Shown here piece by piece: positions 15,969-25,306 of a DNA stretch of 64,000 nucleotides (position 1 is the stretch's first letter; every line of letters begins with the position of its first letter). The notes beneath the pieces were generated by a model. It worked only from the letters and a program-made list of their open reading frames with translations. It was not told the origin of the DNA and searched no databases. The DNA lies in NCBI GenBank assembly GCA_020861185.1, contig JAJBSV010000009.1:17077-81076 (forward strand). The letters are read 5' to 3'. The DNA is from Ruminococcus sp. Its GTDB lineage: Bacteria > Bacillota > Clostridia > Oscillospirales > Ruminococcaceae. Both the position numbers and the translations under genes were made by a program.

Positions 15969-16512
15969 TATATTCACCCGTTCTGGTGTCGATTCTGATG
16001 GTCTCGCCTTCGTTGATGAAGAGCGGAACCTTGATCTCGGCACCGGTTTCGAGAGTTGCGGGCTTCTGAGCGTTGGTTGCGGTATTGCCTGCAAAGCCGG
16101 GGTCGGTCTGGGTTACTACGAGGTCTACGAAGAACGGAGGCTCTACGCCGAATACCTTGCCCTTGTAGGAAAGGATTGTGCAAACCATGTTCTCCTTGAC
16201 GAACTTGAAGTTGTCGCCGACATCGTTGGGGCTTACGGGAATCTGCTCATAGGTCTCTGCGTCCATGAAGTAGTAGAGCTCACCGTCGGAGTAGGAATAC
16301 TCCATGTCTCTTCTCTCGATATACGCTGTCGGGAACTTTGCAGTAGGGTTGTAGGACTTCTCAACAACCGCGCCCGTGAGAACATTCTTTGTCTTTGTTC
16401 TGACGAACGCCGCACCCTTACCGGGCTTGACGTGCTGGAACTCTATAACCTGCATGACGTTGCCGTCCTCTTCGAAAGTTACACCGTTTCTGAAATCACC
16501 TGCTGAAATCAT
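15955..16512 (-). CDS. efp: Translation elongation factor P
   Basis: The protein has 185 residues, standard for EF-P. The ATG at 16512 follows GGAGGAC. An in-frame ATG nine codons upstream has no ribosome site. The three-barrel protein begins [17 protein letters not shown]. The tip loop reads [12 protein letters not shown], placing a lysine where EF-P is modified. EF-P relieves stalling at proline runs. C-terminal [17 protein letters not shown] is the family signature. Confidence 0.96.
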   Translation of the reverse strand: MISAGDFRNGVTFEEDGNVMQVIEFQHVKPGKGAAFVRTKTKNVLTGAVVEKSYNPTAKFPTAYIERRDMEYSYSDGELYYFMDAETYEQIPVSPNDVGDNFKFVKENMVCTILSYKGKVFGVEPPFFVDLVVTQTDPGFAGNTATNAQKPATLETGAEIKVPLFINEGETIRIDTRTGEYMGRA

Positions 16513-16574
16513 ATATTGTCCTCCATTTTCTTTCGGCATACAATAGCATCCGAAGAATGTCTTTTAGTATTCCT

Positions 16575-16603
16575 ATTTTAACCGATAATCGTGAATAATG
16601 CAA
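16575..16603 (-). promoter_or_regulatory. Promoter of efp
   Basis: On the minus strand TTGCAT (16598-16603), 17 bp and TAAAAT (16575-16580) lie about 65 bp ahead of the ATG, in the gap after pepP. Confidence 0.65.
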
Positions 16604-16669
16604 GGGGTAATTCGAAATATTAGCTATTTCCAAGCGAAATATGTGCAATTTGCACCGAATTTTTCACTC

Positions 16670-17737
16670 TCAGAGCACTATAAGCGACTTTTCTGCCTCG
16701 GTCATGTCTATGCAACCGTCATTCTTGACGATAACAAAGTCTTCTATTCTGACTCCGAACTCACCGGGAAGGTAAATTCCGGGCTCGTCGGTGACAATCA
16801 TATTCTCTTTGAGTACAGTCTTACTTGAGGGTGCTGCTGCCGGAGCTTCGTGAATTTCGAGTCCCACGCCGTGCCCGAGAGAATGTCCGAATTTATCGCC
16901 GTAGCCGGCTTCCGTGATGATGTCACGGGCAACTTTGTCAACGTCGCTTGCGTTTACGCCCGCCTTGATGTGCTTCATAGCTTCGAGTTGAGCCTTGAGA
17001 ACGACGTTATAGACCTCTGCCATCTTGTCGGTGGGTGTTCCGACGCAGACAGTACGGGTCATGTCGCTGTGGTAGCCGTCGTATGTAGCGCCGTAGTCCA
17101 TGAGGATGAAGCTGTGCTCGGTGACCTTGGTGTCTCCGCCGACGCCGTGAGGACGGGAAGTGTTTGCACCGGTCAGGGCGATGGTCTCGAAGGACAAATC
17201 CTCCGCGCCGTTATTCAGCATGTAATAGTCGAGGCAAAGACCGATTTCATGCTCGGTGACACCGACCTTGATGAAGTTGAGGACGTTCTCGAAAGCCTTC
17301 TCGGCGATTCTCTGAGCCTTTATCATTTTGTCGATTTCATCCTGAGTCTTGACGATTCGAAGCTCGCCGATTGCGCGGCTCAAATCGTTCGAAGAGACAA
17401 CCTCGGCGGCTGTGATTCTCTCCTTGAAGGCGTTGAGTTGGGAAACGGTTACATAATCGCTCTCGATGGCGACGTTCTTCGCGCCGTGTTTTGTCAAAAG
17501 CTCGTTAATTTGCTCGAAAAGCTTGCCCTGAAGGATTACCTCAGCATCCTTGACAGTCAAAGAAGCTACCTCAAAATATCTTGAGTCGATGATGAGATAA
17601 GCCTTGTCCTTGAAGGCAACGATGGTGCCGGCGGAAGATTTCATGCCGGTGAAGTATCTTCTGTTGACGTCCGCCGTGATAAGCGCACAGTCAATGCCTT
17701 CTGGCATTACTTCAAACAATTTTTCAAATTTACTCAT
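16670..17737 (-). CDS. pepP: Xaa-Pro aminopeptidase (M24 family)
   Basis: The protein has 355 residues: an N-terminal creatinase-like domain to about 125 and a pita-bread catalytic domain. The five metal ligands are visible: Asp in MDYGATYDGYHSDMTRT (two), His in GHSLGHGVGLEIHE, Glu in DEPGIYLPGEFG and Glu in RIEDFV. It releases N-terminal residues that precede proline. It is next to efp, as in many Firmicutes. The ATG overlaps the end of the upstream gene by 8 bp, with GGAGG before it. Confidence 0.93.
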   Translation of the reverse strand: MSKFEKLFEVMPEGIDCALITADVNRRYFTGMKSSAGTIVAFKDKAYLIIDSRYFEVASLTVKDAEVILQGKLFEQINELLTKHGAKNVAIESDYVTVSQLNAFKERITAAEVVSSNDLSRAIGELRIVKTQDEIDKMIKAQRIAEKAFENVLNFIKVGVTEHEIGLCLDYYMLNNGAEDLSFETIALTGANTSRPHGVGGDTKVTEHSFILMDYGATYDGYHSDMTRTVCVGTPTDKMAEVYNVVLKAQLEAMKHIKAGVNASDVDKVARDIITEAGYGDKFGHSLGHGVGLEIHEAPAAAPSSKTVLKENMIVTDEPGIYLPGEFGVRIEDFVIVKNDGCIDMTEAEKSLIVL

Positions 17738-18602
17738 TTGTATTTCCTCCCGATAAATAATTATTATAGACTTGTTTCATGGTGAGCGCATCTACGTCCT
17801 GAGTTCCCGTGCTTTCGCAGATGAAGGTCGGCGCCAGGTTGCGCTTGGCGATAAGCTCCATAAGCGGCTCGCACTCGGGACCGTAGGTTGTGTCTTCGAA
17901 TGTTAAGTGCTTCTTCTCGCCGCCCGGAGTGGTGTATTCAATTTTTGAGAAGTGGGAATGGAAAACCTTCAGGCGGTCGCTTCCGAGCTCGTTTTCTATT
18001 TTGTCAAGAATCTCAGCAAATGCTTCGCTTGAATTGACGGCTCCGAAGGTTCTTGCATTCAGGTGTCCGAAATCGACCGTAGGCAGGAAGGTATCATCAA
18101 GCTTGCAAAGAGCAAGGACTTCTTCGAGGGTGCCGAGCTGATTTACCTTGCCCATTGTTTCGGGACAGAAATGGATATCCTCATAGCCTTCGGCAATTGC
18201 CGCCTGCCTTGCCCGGGAAAGAGTCTCGCATGCAAGTTCAAGGGCATATTCTCTTGAGATTTTGGCGCAGGAGCCGGAATGGATTACTATTCTGTCCGCT
18301 CCGATGAGCTTCGCCGCACGGCAGGACTGCAATATGTAGTCGATGCTCTTGTCGCGCTTTTCGGGCTCGACGCTTGAAAGCGAGATGAAATAGGGCGAAT
18401 GAAGCGAGAGCTTGATGCCCCACTTCTCGGCTTCGGATTTGAGTGCCAATCCTATGGCTTCCGTTACTCTGACTCCCTGCCCGCACTGATATTCGAAGGC
18501 ATCGAGCCCCATTTCACTCAGGTACTTCGGCATATCCGAGGATTTCTTATATATCTTCGAGAACGCTTCGGAACTTCCGGCAGGTCCGAATTTAGCTGTC
18601 AT
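17730..18602 (-). CDS. AP-endonuclease family 2 (TIM-barrel) protein, Nfo-like
   Basis: The protein has 290 residues. Residues likely to hold Zn ions match endonuclease IV: LSLHSPY, IVIHSGS, HFCPETMG, PTVDFGHLNA, KVFHSHFS and FICESTG. Endonuclease IV cuts abasic DNA. Several family members are sugar isomerases or have unknown roles, so DNA repair is likely but not certain. The order yqeG, this gene and pepP is packed with overlapping ends (ATGA with yqeG, 8 bp with pepP). Confidence 0.82.
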   Translation of the reverse strand: MTAKFGPAGSSEAFSKIYKKSSDMPKYLSEMGLDAFEYQCGQGVRVTEAIGLALKSEAEKWGIKLSLHSPYFISLSSVEPEKRDKSIDYILQSCRAAKLIGADRIVIHSGSCAKISREYALELACETLSRARQAAIAEGYEDIHFCPETMGKVNQLGTLEEVLALCKLDDTFLPTVDFGHLNARTFGAVNSSEAFAEILDKIENELGSDRLKVFHSHFSKIEYTTPGGEKKHLTFEDTTYGPECEPLMELIAKRNLAPTFICESTGTQDVDALTMKQVYNNYLSGGNTNE

Positions 18603-19093
18603 TTAAGTGCCCTCTCTTTCTTCGGTAGTAAAGGCTTTTCAAGGGTTCTTTTTACTCTGAACCAGAAGCCGGTTTCGTAGACAATGGGAAACGTGAAAAT
18701 ACAACGGATTCCGTGGAGATTTGAGCCGAGGACATCGGTATAAATCTGGTCTCCGACAGTGGCGACCTCTTTCTTTGACAATCCAAGGCGCTCGACCGCC
18801 TCGCAATAGCCTTTGCCAAGGGGCTTTCCGGCATCACAGACGAAATCGAGTCCCAAGGATTCCGAGAAAGGCTTTACACGCTCATAGTGGTTATTCGACA
18901 TTATCAGCATCGGCAGACCCTCGGCTTTCATACCCTTGAGCCACTGCCCTATTCGTTCGTTCGGAATCGGGTTGTTGTGGGTTGTCAGGGTATTGTCGAG
19001 GTCTAAAATCAGAGCCTTTATATTTTCCTGCTTCAGAAAGCCGATGTCGATATCGGCGATGGAATTAAAAACGTATTTCGGCTTGAAAAGCAT
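18599..19093 (-). CDS. yqeG: YqeG-family HAD phosphatase
   Basis: The protein has 164 residues. DLDNTLTTHN supplies the HAD nucleophile Asp, MSNNH is motif II and GDQIYTDVLG is motif IV. YqeG (subfamily IIIA) is a putative phosphatase with no agreed substrate. The stop overlaps the next start (ATGA). The ATG follows GGAGGAAAAATG directly after the rpsU terminator. Confidence 0.9.
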   Translation of the reverse strand: MLFKPKYVFNSIADIDIGFLKQENIKALILDLDNTLTTHNNPIPNERIGQWLKGMKAEGLPMLIMSNNHYERVKPFSESLGLDFVCDAGKPLGKGYCEAVERLGLSKKEVATVGDQIYTDVLGSNLHGIRCIFTFPIVYETGFWFRVKRTLEKPLLPKKERALK

Positions 19094-19103
19094 TTTTCCT
19101 CCA

Positions 19104-19151
19104 AAAAAACAAAGGCGAACAGTCCGACGATATCGCCGTCTGCTCGCCTTT
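19104..19151 (-). terminator. Terminator after rpsU
   Basis: On the minus strand AAAGGCGA pairs with UCGCCUUU at the ends of a 41-nt hairpin (19111-19151), followed by GUUUUUUU. It lies just before yqeG, so yqeG may be read partly by read-through. Confidence 0.8.
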
Positions 19152-19164
19152 GATTTTTAGTTAA

Positions 19165-19338
19165 TCAGTACTTACGCTTACGAGCAGCTTCCGACTTCTT
19201 CTTACGCTTTACAGAAGGCTTTTCGTAGTGTTCTCTTTTGCGTACCTCGGCGATAACACCGTCACGAGCGCAAGATCTCTTAAAGCGCTTAAGGGCGGTA
19301 TCCAATGATTCGTTTTTGCCGACGTGTATTTCTGCCAT
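19165..19338 (-). CDS. rpsU: 30S ribosomal protein S21
   Basis: The small gene encodes 57 residues beginning [20 protein letters not shown] and ending in a basic tail [26 protein letters not shown] is the S21 signature. AGGGAGG precedes the ATG at 19338. It has its own promoter and a terminator. Confidence 0.97.
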   Translation of the reverse strand: MAEIHVGKNESLDTALKRFKRSCARDGVIAEVRKREHYEKPSVKRKKKSEAARKRKY

Positions 19339-19429
19339 TTGTTGTTCCCTCCCTTTGTCACTGGGACAGAGGATTTATGCGGTCATAGCTGATACAGTTA
19401 TACCACTTTCGCACAATGCGACTAGATAC

Positions 19430-19458
19430 ATTATAGAACAAACAAGAATAGAAGTCAA
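19430..19458 (-). promoter_or_regulatory. Promoter of rpsU
   Basis: On the minus strand TTGACT (19453-19458), 17 bp and TATAAT (19430-19435). Confidence 0.85.
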
Positions 19459-19481
19459 GAGAAATTTGCAACTTTCAGAAA

Positions 19482-21884
19482 TTATTTTGCTACGATGTTG
19501 ACGAGTTTGCCCTTGACGTAGATCTCCTTGACGATTGTCTTGCCTGTCAGCTCTGCCGCTATCTTGTCCATACTCTTGACCTGCGACAGAACCTCATCGG
19601 ATGTTGCCTCAGTCTGAACCATAGCTTTGTCCTTGATCTTACCGTTAATCTGGACGGCAATCTCGACTTCCGAATCCTTGCAGAGTGCTTCGTCATAGGT
19701 GCACCACTTGGCGTCATGGATATACTCTCCATAATTAGCCTTGTACATCTCCTCGGTGATATGAGGAGCGAAGGGATAGAGCATGATGAGGAAATCTCTC
19801 AGCTCGGCGCGGTTGATGGAGCCTGCCGCCGCAAAGTCGTTGAGTATTGTCATCATAGCGGCGATTGCGGTGTTATACTTCATCGTGTCGATGTCGCCAC
19901 TGACTTTCTTGATGAGCTTATGCATCTTCGAAGTGAATTCGGGACGATAGCTGTCGCCGTCGATGAGGGTGTCCTGCAACGCCCATACTCTTTCTAAGAA
20001 TCTCTTGCAACCACGGACGCTCGACTCGCTCCAGGGAGCCGCCTTTTCATAGTCGCCCATGAAGAGGGTGTAAACTCTCAAAACGTCTGCGCCGTACTCG
20101 TTGATTACGTCGAGCGGGTCGACAACGTTGCCCTTTGATTTACTCATCTTCTCGCCGTCAAGACCCAAGACCAAGCCCTGTGCTGTTCTCTTTATATACG
20201 GCTCGGAGGTGTTTACGGCTCCGATGTCATAGAGGAACTTATGCCAGAATCTTGAATAAATCAGGTGGCGGGTGACGTGCTCCATGCCGCCGTTGTACCA
20301 ATCGACGGGCATCCAGTAGTCAAGTGCTTCCTTCGAAGCCAAAGCCTCGGTGTTGTGCGGGTCACAGTAGCGGAGATAGTACCAGGACGAACCAGCCCAC
20401 TGGGGCATAGTGTCGGTTTCTCTCTTTGCAGGTCTGCCGCACTTCGGGCAGGTGCAGTTTACAAAGCTATCTATCTTGGCAAGCGGGCTTTCGCCGTCTG
20501 AGCCGGGAACGAAGTTCTCGACTTCGGGGAGCTTGAGAGGAAGCTCTTCGTAAGGAACGGCAACCATTCCGCAGTGCTCGCAATATACAATCGGGATGGG
20601 CTCGCCCCAGTAACGCTGGCGGTTGAACGCCCAGTCCTTCATCTTGTACTGAACGCCCTTTTCGCCCACGCCCTTGGCTTCAAGAACCTCTATCATCTTT
20701 TCGATGGAATCCTTCTTGTTTGTAAGCCCGTTGAGCTCACCCGAGTTGACCATCTCACCGTCGCCAGTGTAGGCTTCCTTCGAGATATCTCCGCCCTTGA
20801 TGACTTCGATTATGTCGATGCCGAACTTCTTGGCAAATTCATAGTCTCTCTGGTCATGCGCGGGAACCGCCATGATTGCGCCGGTACCGTAACCCATCAT
20901 TACATAATCGGATATGTAGACGGGGATTTCGGTGCCGTTTACGGGATTGATAGCGCTGATGCCTTCGAGCTTGACACCGGTCTTGTCCTTGACGAGCTGG
21001 GTTCTTTCAAACTCGGTCTTCTTTGCGCACTCGTCACGATAAGCCTTGACGGCATCGAAGTTCTGAATCTTATCGCTGTACTGGTCGATAATCGGGTGCT
21101 CGGGCGCCATTACCATGAATGTAACGCCATAGAGTGTGTCGGGACGGGTGGTATAGATTCTGAGCTTTTCGGGGATATTCTTGAGCTCGAAGTTGACGAA
21201 CGCACCGGTTGACTTTCCAATCCAATTCTGCTGTTGGAGCTTGATGTTCGGGAGGTAATCCACTTCCTCAAGACCTTCGAGAAGCTTGTCGCAATAGTCG
21301 GTAATTCTTAGGTACCAGACGTCCTTCGGCTTCTGGATAACGTCGCTGTGGCAGACGTCGCACTTGCCGCCCTGTGAGTCCTCGTTCGAGAGAACAACCT
21401 TACAGCTCGGACAATAGTTGACGAGGGTCTTGTCTCTGAAAGCAAGACTGTTCTCGAACATCTTGAGGAATATCCACTGCGTCCACTTGTAGTAATCCTC
21501 GTCGGTGGTGTCGACGGTACGGGACCAGTCGAACGAGAAGCCGACTTTCTTTAACTGTTCGGAGAAGTGGTGGATATTCTGGTCGGTGGAGATTCTCGGA
21601 TGGACGCCGGTTTTGATGGCGTAATTCTCAGCCGGAAGTCCGAAGGCGTCGAAGCCTATCGGGAAGAGGACATTATAGCCCTCGAGCCTCTTCTTGCGGC
21701 AGACAACCTCAAGACCGGAAAAAGCCTTGACGTGTCCGACATGAAGTCCCGCTCCCGAAGGATAAGGAAACTCAACGAGGGCATAAAACTTCTTCTTCGA
21801 ATGGTCTATCTCAGCATCGAAGGTGTGGTTTTCTTCCCAATAATCCTGCCATTTTTTTTCGACAGCCGCGAAATCATATTTCAT
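19482..21884 (-). CDS. leuS: Leucyl-tRNA synthetase
   Basis: The protein has 800 residues. The class I HIGH site is HVGH in PSGAGLHVGHVKAF, and KMSKSKGNVVDP is the KMSKS loop. The editing domain has TTRPDTLYGVTFMVMAPEH, and two CPxC pairs (CPSC, CDVC) lie in the zinc insertion. It charges tRNA-Leu with leucine. The gene closes a long minus-strand superoperon. The 59-bp gap to rsfS is too short for a T-box, and none is seen. Confidence 0.97.
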   Translation of the reverse strand: MKYDFAAVEKKWQDYWEENHTFDAEIDHSKKKFYALVEFPYPSGAGLHVGHVKAFSGLEVVCRKKRLEGYNVLFPIGFDAFGLPAENYAIKTGVHPRISTDQNIHHFSEQLKKVGFSFDWSRTVDTTDEDYYKWTQWIFLKMFENSLAFRDKTLVNYCPSCKVVLSNEDSQGGKCDVCHSDVIQKPKDVWYLRITDYCDKLLEGLEEVDYLPNIKLQQQNWIGKSTGAFVNFELKNIPEKLRIYTTRPDTLYGVTFMVMAPEHPIIDQYSDKIQNFDAVKAYRDECAKKTEFERTQLVKDKTGVKLEGISAINPVNGTEIPVYISDYVMMGYGTGAIMAVPAHDQRDYEFAKKFGIDIIEVIKGGDISKEAYTGDGEMVNSGELNGLTNKKDSIEKMIEVLEAKGVGEKGVQYKMKDWAFNRQRYWGEPIPIVYCEHCGMVAVPYEELPLKLPEVENFVPGSDGESPLAKIDSFVNCTCPKCGRPAKRETDTMPQWAGSSWYYLRYCDPHNTEALASKEALDYWMPVDWYNGGMEHVTRHLIYSRFWHKFLYDIGAVNTSEPYIKRTAQGLVLGLDGEKMSKSKGNVVDPLDVINEYGADVLRVYTLFMGDYEKAAPWSESSVRGCKRFLERVWALQDTLIDGDSYRPEFTSKMHKLIKKVSGDIDTMKYNTAIAAMMTILNDFAAAGSINRAELRDFLIMLYPFAPHITEEMYKANYGEYIHDAKWCTYDEALCKDSEVEIAVQINGKIKDKAMVQTEATSDEVLSQVKSMDKIAAELTGKTIVKEIYVKGKLVNIVAK

Positions 21885-21943
21885 GTGTATCAGTCCTTAT
21901 AATTTACTTGGGTGACCCTTTTGTTAATCTACTGCGCTATATT

Positions 21944-22312
21944 TTAGCACAGCATTCCCGATATGTCAATAACTTCGCCGTCGCTCCAAAGCTTTTCGAG
22001 CGAATATTGCGCACGCGTATCCACACCCGTAGACGGGCTACAGAAGACATGCACAATGATGTCGCCGAAGTCCATAGCTATCCAGCTTGCGCCATCGACG
22101 CCCTCGATGTGGTCGGGCTTGACTCCGAGCTCGCCAAGTTTGAATTCCGTCTCGTCGGAGAGAGCCTTGGTGTGGGTCGTGGATGTGCCGCCGGCGATAA
22201 CGAAGTAGTCCGCTATGATGGTCAGGTCGGTTATCTTGATTACCCGGATGTCCTCGGCTTTCTTTGAGTCGAGTGCTTTTACGATTGCCGTGATTTTTTC
22301 TTGTTCTGTCAT
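21944..22312 (-). CDS. rsfS: Ribosome silencing factor RsfS
   Basis: The protein has 122 residues. KKAEDIRVIKITDLTIIADYFVIAGG and DGASWIAMDFGDIIVHVF are the RsfS (Iojap) signatures. It binds uL14 on the 50S subunit and blocks joining of subunits in slow growth. It follows the LCP-like gene by 11 bp and precedes leuS, a common neighbourhood in Clostridia. Confidence 0.95.
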   Translation of the reverse strand: MTEQEKITAIVKALDSKKAEDIRVIKITDLTIIADYFVIAGGTSTTHTKALSDETEFKLGELGVKPDHIEGVDGASWIAMDFGDIIVHVFCSPSTGVDTRAQYSLEKLWSDGEVIDISGMLC

Positions 22313-22323
22313 TTCTGGCTCCT

Positions 22324-23187
22324 TTACTTTGAATTTTCTGTTGTTATCAAATTGATATTAATGTTCTTTGTACTTGTCTCGTTCAGGAGATTTATAAGCT
22401 CTATAATCTCGCTGACGGTCATGTCGGTTTCGACGTGATTTACCAACAAATCTATTGTGAGGCTTACCCACTCGACTGCACCTTTTTCCTTCAAAGTCGT
22501 GATAAACGAGGTGAGAAGTTGGTGATAGGCGGCAATCCTGTCCGCATCTCTGTCGGCATATGAGTCGCTGTCTGAAAGGATAATTCCGGCGACGCTCCCC
22601 ATTACGGTTCTTTCGCCTTTACTGATTATATTTTCACCGATTTTCAGCTCTTTGTCAAGAGTCAGTTTTACTCCGCCGAGAAGATTTACAGCGTCAGCGA
22701 CGGTTTCCGTGCCCACAGACATACTGCCGTCAAGATGCAAATTCAGCGCCATCGAGACTATTTCCGCATAAACTTCGGTTTCGTATGCTTCCGCAAGCGT
22801 TCCCTCAAAGCCTCCGCAGGATACGAGAGTATCAGGCGGGATATCTGAGATGTCGAGAGTGTGTTTGTCCTCATCAAAAGTGAAAATGTGGATACGACAC
22901 AGCTCTTCTTCATCTGCTACCGACAGAAGAATATTACGTTTTGTGGTGGCGGGCTCATAGGAGTAGCCCTGAAGCTCATAGCTTGGGCTTTTAGGCGTTA
23001 TAGCCCGCAATGCCACAAGCTTTTTTGCATATGCCGCAGTGCCGCTTAAGACCATATAGGTCGCCGCCGCTGTTATGATGCAGGCTATTGCCGTCATCAG
23101 GGGAAGCTTGTCTCCACGTTGAAAACGAAGCCTCGGGCGTTCTTCTCTCTCAAACTTAGACAGGATTTTCTTCAATCGCTCTCTCAT
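22324..23187 (-). CDS. LytR-CpsA-Psr (LCP)-like membrane protein with altered active-site motifs
   Basis: The protein has 287 residues. One membrane helix lies near 28-48, followed by an LCP-like extracellular domain. LCP enzymes attach teichoic acids or sugar polymers to peptidoglycan and need conserved Arg residues. Here the SIPRDT block reads DIPPDT and the later R-x-R block reads LSDSDS, so two groups of Arg are missing, while NLLGGVKLTLD and the DADRIAAYHQLL (D..R..RQ-like) segment persist. The place between nadD-yqeK and rsfS is where an LCP gene usually lies. It may be inactive or have a structural role. Confidence 0.75.
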   Translation of the reverse strand: MRERLKKILSKFEREERPRLRFQRGDKLPLMTAIACIITAAATYMVLSGTAAYAKKLVALRAITPKSPSYELQGYSYEPATTKRNILLSVADEEELCRIHIFTFDEDKHTLDISDIPPDTLVSCGGFEGTLAEAYETEVYAEIVSMALNLHLDGSMSVGTETVADAVNLLGGVKLTLDKELKIGENIISKGERTVMGSVAGIILSDSDSYADRDADRIAAYHQLLTSFITTLKEKGAVEWVSLTIDLLVNHVETDMTVSEIIELINLLNETSTKNININLITTENSK

Positions 23188-23222
23188 AGTTAGTTATAAA
23201 AGGGCGTTGAATCCTTTGGTTC

Positions 23223-24416
23223 CTACTTTTTTGTCTCGCCTTGAAGGCTCTGTTTATAGAGGGTGTATTCGTTGTAGGCGTCGAGCGTGAGTGTCGGAAT
23301 TGTGCGGGTTTTCGAGATGGAATCCTCAATCGAGAACTTCATCGCTTCATATAGTCCCAAATCCAAATCCTTGTGAGTGACATCACGGTAATATTCGACA
23401 TCCTGATAGTGGCGTTCCTTCGAGATTAAATCCGCCATATAGATTATCTTTTCGAGGAGATTCATGCCGCCCTTAGCGACGGTGTGGTAACGCACTGCCG
23501 AGAGAATGTCTGGGTCGGTGATTCTGAAATGCTCGTGGAGGAACACCGAGCCGGCGATGCCGTGATAGGTTTTGGGAGCATGAAGCTCAACTTCTGTAAC
23601 GTTGAGAGGGCACCTGAGAACGAGTTCGTACTGCTCCTCTATCGGGATTTCCTTGCAAATGTCATGGACAAGCCCCGCAAAATAGGCTTTCTCGCGGTCG
23701 CAATCGTTCAAAACCGCAAGCTTCAAAGCCTCGTCGGCGACGTTAAGTGAGTGATTGAACCGCTTTTCCGAAAGAATCCCCTCAAGATATTCCCTGTAGC
23801 TATTATACTTCGTTTTGTCAAAATTATAAAGCCCGTTTTCCAGAATATAGCGCTCAACAGATTCGGGAATCCGTCCGAAAGAGGAGTTATAGGCTATCAG
23901 GTCAGCACGGATTTCGGTTGAGGACGCCTCGACGGCTTCGCAATCTATGAGAATACATCTGCCGCCTGCTTCACGAATTTTCCCGGCATTTACCTCCGAC
24001 TGCTTCCTGTCTGCTTCCGAACGACAGACACAGACGAGAGTGCAGAGCTCCATGATTCTATCCGGCTTGACCCAACTGAGGAAAGTATTAAGCATGTCGC
24101 TTCCCATGACGAAGTAGAGCTCGTCATCAGGATAGATACTGTGAAGATGCTCCATCGTGTTGACGGTATAGCTTTTGCCCTCGGATTTAATCTCGAAATC
24201 GCTCACTTCGACGCTTGGATATTGCAAAGCTACAAGCCGGCACATTTCGAGCCTTGCCTCGTCGGATGCCAGGTCTTTTGCCGCCTTGTGTGGCGGGATG
24301 TGGGTCGGCATCAGTATGAGTTTGTCCGGATTAAGTTCCTTCAGGACGTTATCTATTACGTTCAGGTGTCCGTTATGAATGGGGTTGAAGGTGCCCCCGA
24401 ATATCGCTATTTTCAT
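23223..24416 (-). CDS. nadD: Fused nicotinate-nucleotide adenylyltransferase and YqeK HD phosphohydrolase
   Basis: The protein has 397 residues in two enzymes. Residues 1-198 are NadD: GGTFNPIHNGH (7-17) and SSTEIR near 165-170. It forms deamido-NAD from nicotinate mononucleotide. Residues about 205-390 are YqeK: NHSLNVADEA, GLVHDICKE (HD at 251-252), YHGIAGSVF and RYHTVAKGGM. YqeK hydrolyses diadenosine tetraphosphate. In most Firmicutes they are adjacent separate genes. Here one frame joins them with a short link. The ATG overlaps the stop of the upstream gene (ATGA). Confidence 0.93.
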   Translation of the reverse strand: MKIAIFGGTFNPIHNGHLNVIDNVLKELNPDKLILMPTHIPPHKAAKDLASDEARLEMCRLVALQYPSVEVSDFEIKSEGKSYTVNTMEHLHSIYPDDELYFVMGSDMLNTFLSWVKPDRIMELCTLVCVCRSEADRKQSEVNAGKIREAGGRCILIDCEAVEASSTEIRADLIAYNSSFGRIPESVERYILENGLYNFDKTKYNSYREYLEGILSEKRFNHSLNVADEALKLAVLNDCDREKAYFAGLVHDICKEIPIEEQYELVLRCPLNVTEVELHAPKTYHGIAGSVFLHEHFRITDPDILSAVRYHTVAKGGMNLLEKIIYMADLISKERHYQDVEYYRDVTHKDLDLGLYEAMKFSIEDSISKTRTIPTLTLDAYNEYTLYKQSLQGETKK

Positions 24417-25306
24417 GACTTAAAATCAATTACAGGTTTCTTCGGGTTTCTGCGGTATAAAACCGCCTTCGAGCCGATGGTGATTACCACTTCGGAATTC
24501 GTCTTGTCGGCTAATTCTTCTGCCGCTTCTCTCGCAGTATAGAGCGAATTCTCAAGGCACTTGATTTTGATTATCTCATGAGCCGTGAGGTAGTCGTCGA
24601 TTGACTTGACCTGAGCTTCACTGATGCCGCCCTTACCAATCTGGAATGAGGGCTCAATATTGGCGGCGTAGGCTTTGAGGTAGCTTCTCTGCTTTGAATT
24701 TAGCTTTGAAGCTCTCTTCGGTTTCTGGGTTTCTTTCAAGTATGCTTCCAACTTTCTTAAAGCGTTGCCACGGTGGCTGACGCTGTTCTTTTCCTCGTCG
24801 GTGTACTGAGCGAGTGAACGGTCGCCGACCATGAAAAGCGGGTCGTAGCCGAAGCCGTTACTGCCTATCATTTCATAGCCGATTTTGCCCTCTATTTTGC
24901 CATCAAACTGGTGCTTCTCGCCGTTTTCGTCGAAGTAGGTTATGACGCAGACAAACCGAGCGGTTCTCTCCTCATCCGGAACGCCTTCCATGTTCTTTAA
25001 GAGAAGGTGGCATCTGTCGACATCGTCGAGACCCTCTCCGCCGTATCTTGCGGAATAAATTCCCGGCTCGCCGTTAAGAGCGTCAACTGCGATTCCCGAA
25101 TCATCGGCGATTACAGGCATGTGGGTGAGGTCATAAACCGCTTTCGCCTTGAGTTCGGAGTTCTCGGCAAAAGTTGTGCCGGTTTCCTCGACTTCGAGCC
25201 TGATTCCGACCTCTGATTGGGAAATTACGGTTATGCCATATGGCTCCAAAATCTCTTTGACCTCGCGGAGCTTTTCCGGATTATTTGAAGCAAGTATCAT
25301 CTTCAT
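24413..25306 (-). CDS. rdgB: Fused XTP/dITP pyrophosphatase (RdgB) and YhbY RNA-binding domain
   Basis: The protein has 297 residues. Residues 1-195 are RdgB: ILASNNPEKLREV, the DDSGIAVDALNGEPGIYSARY motif, GYDPLF and SHRGNALRKL. It removes non-canonical purine triphosphates. From about residue 200 a YhbY/CRM domain begins (KLNSKQRSYLKAYA, IGKGGIS in place of the usual IGKGG loop, VVITIGSKAVLYR). YhbY binds pre-50S RNA. The fusion is continuous and unbroken. Starts and stops overlap neighbours by 4 bp on both sides. Confidence 0.93.
   Translation of the reverse strand: MKMILASNNPEKLREVKEILEPYGITVISQSEVGIRLEVEETGTTFAENSELKAKAVYDLTHMPVIADDSGIAVDALNGEPGIYSARYGGEGLDDVDRCHLLLKNMEGVPDEERTARFVCVITYFDENGEKHQFDGKIEGKIGYEMIGSNGFGYDPLFMVGDRSLAQYTDEEKNSVSHRGNALRKLEAYLKETQKPKRASKLNSKQRSYLKAYAANIEPSFQIGKGGISEAQVKSIDDYLTAHEIIKIKCLENSLYTAREAAEELADKTNSEVVITIGSKAVLYRRNPKKPVIDFKS

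Noticed and set aside
16643-16655. GTGCAATTTGCAC inverted repeat after pepP
   Set aside because: The arms are 6 bp with one base between, so no stable RNA stem forms. As a DNA operator there is only this single copy.
21885-21943. T-box before leuS
   Set aside because: The gap is only 59 bp and has no specifier stem or TGG motif.
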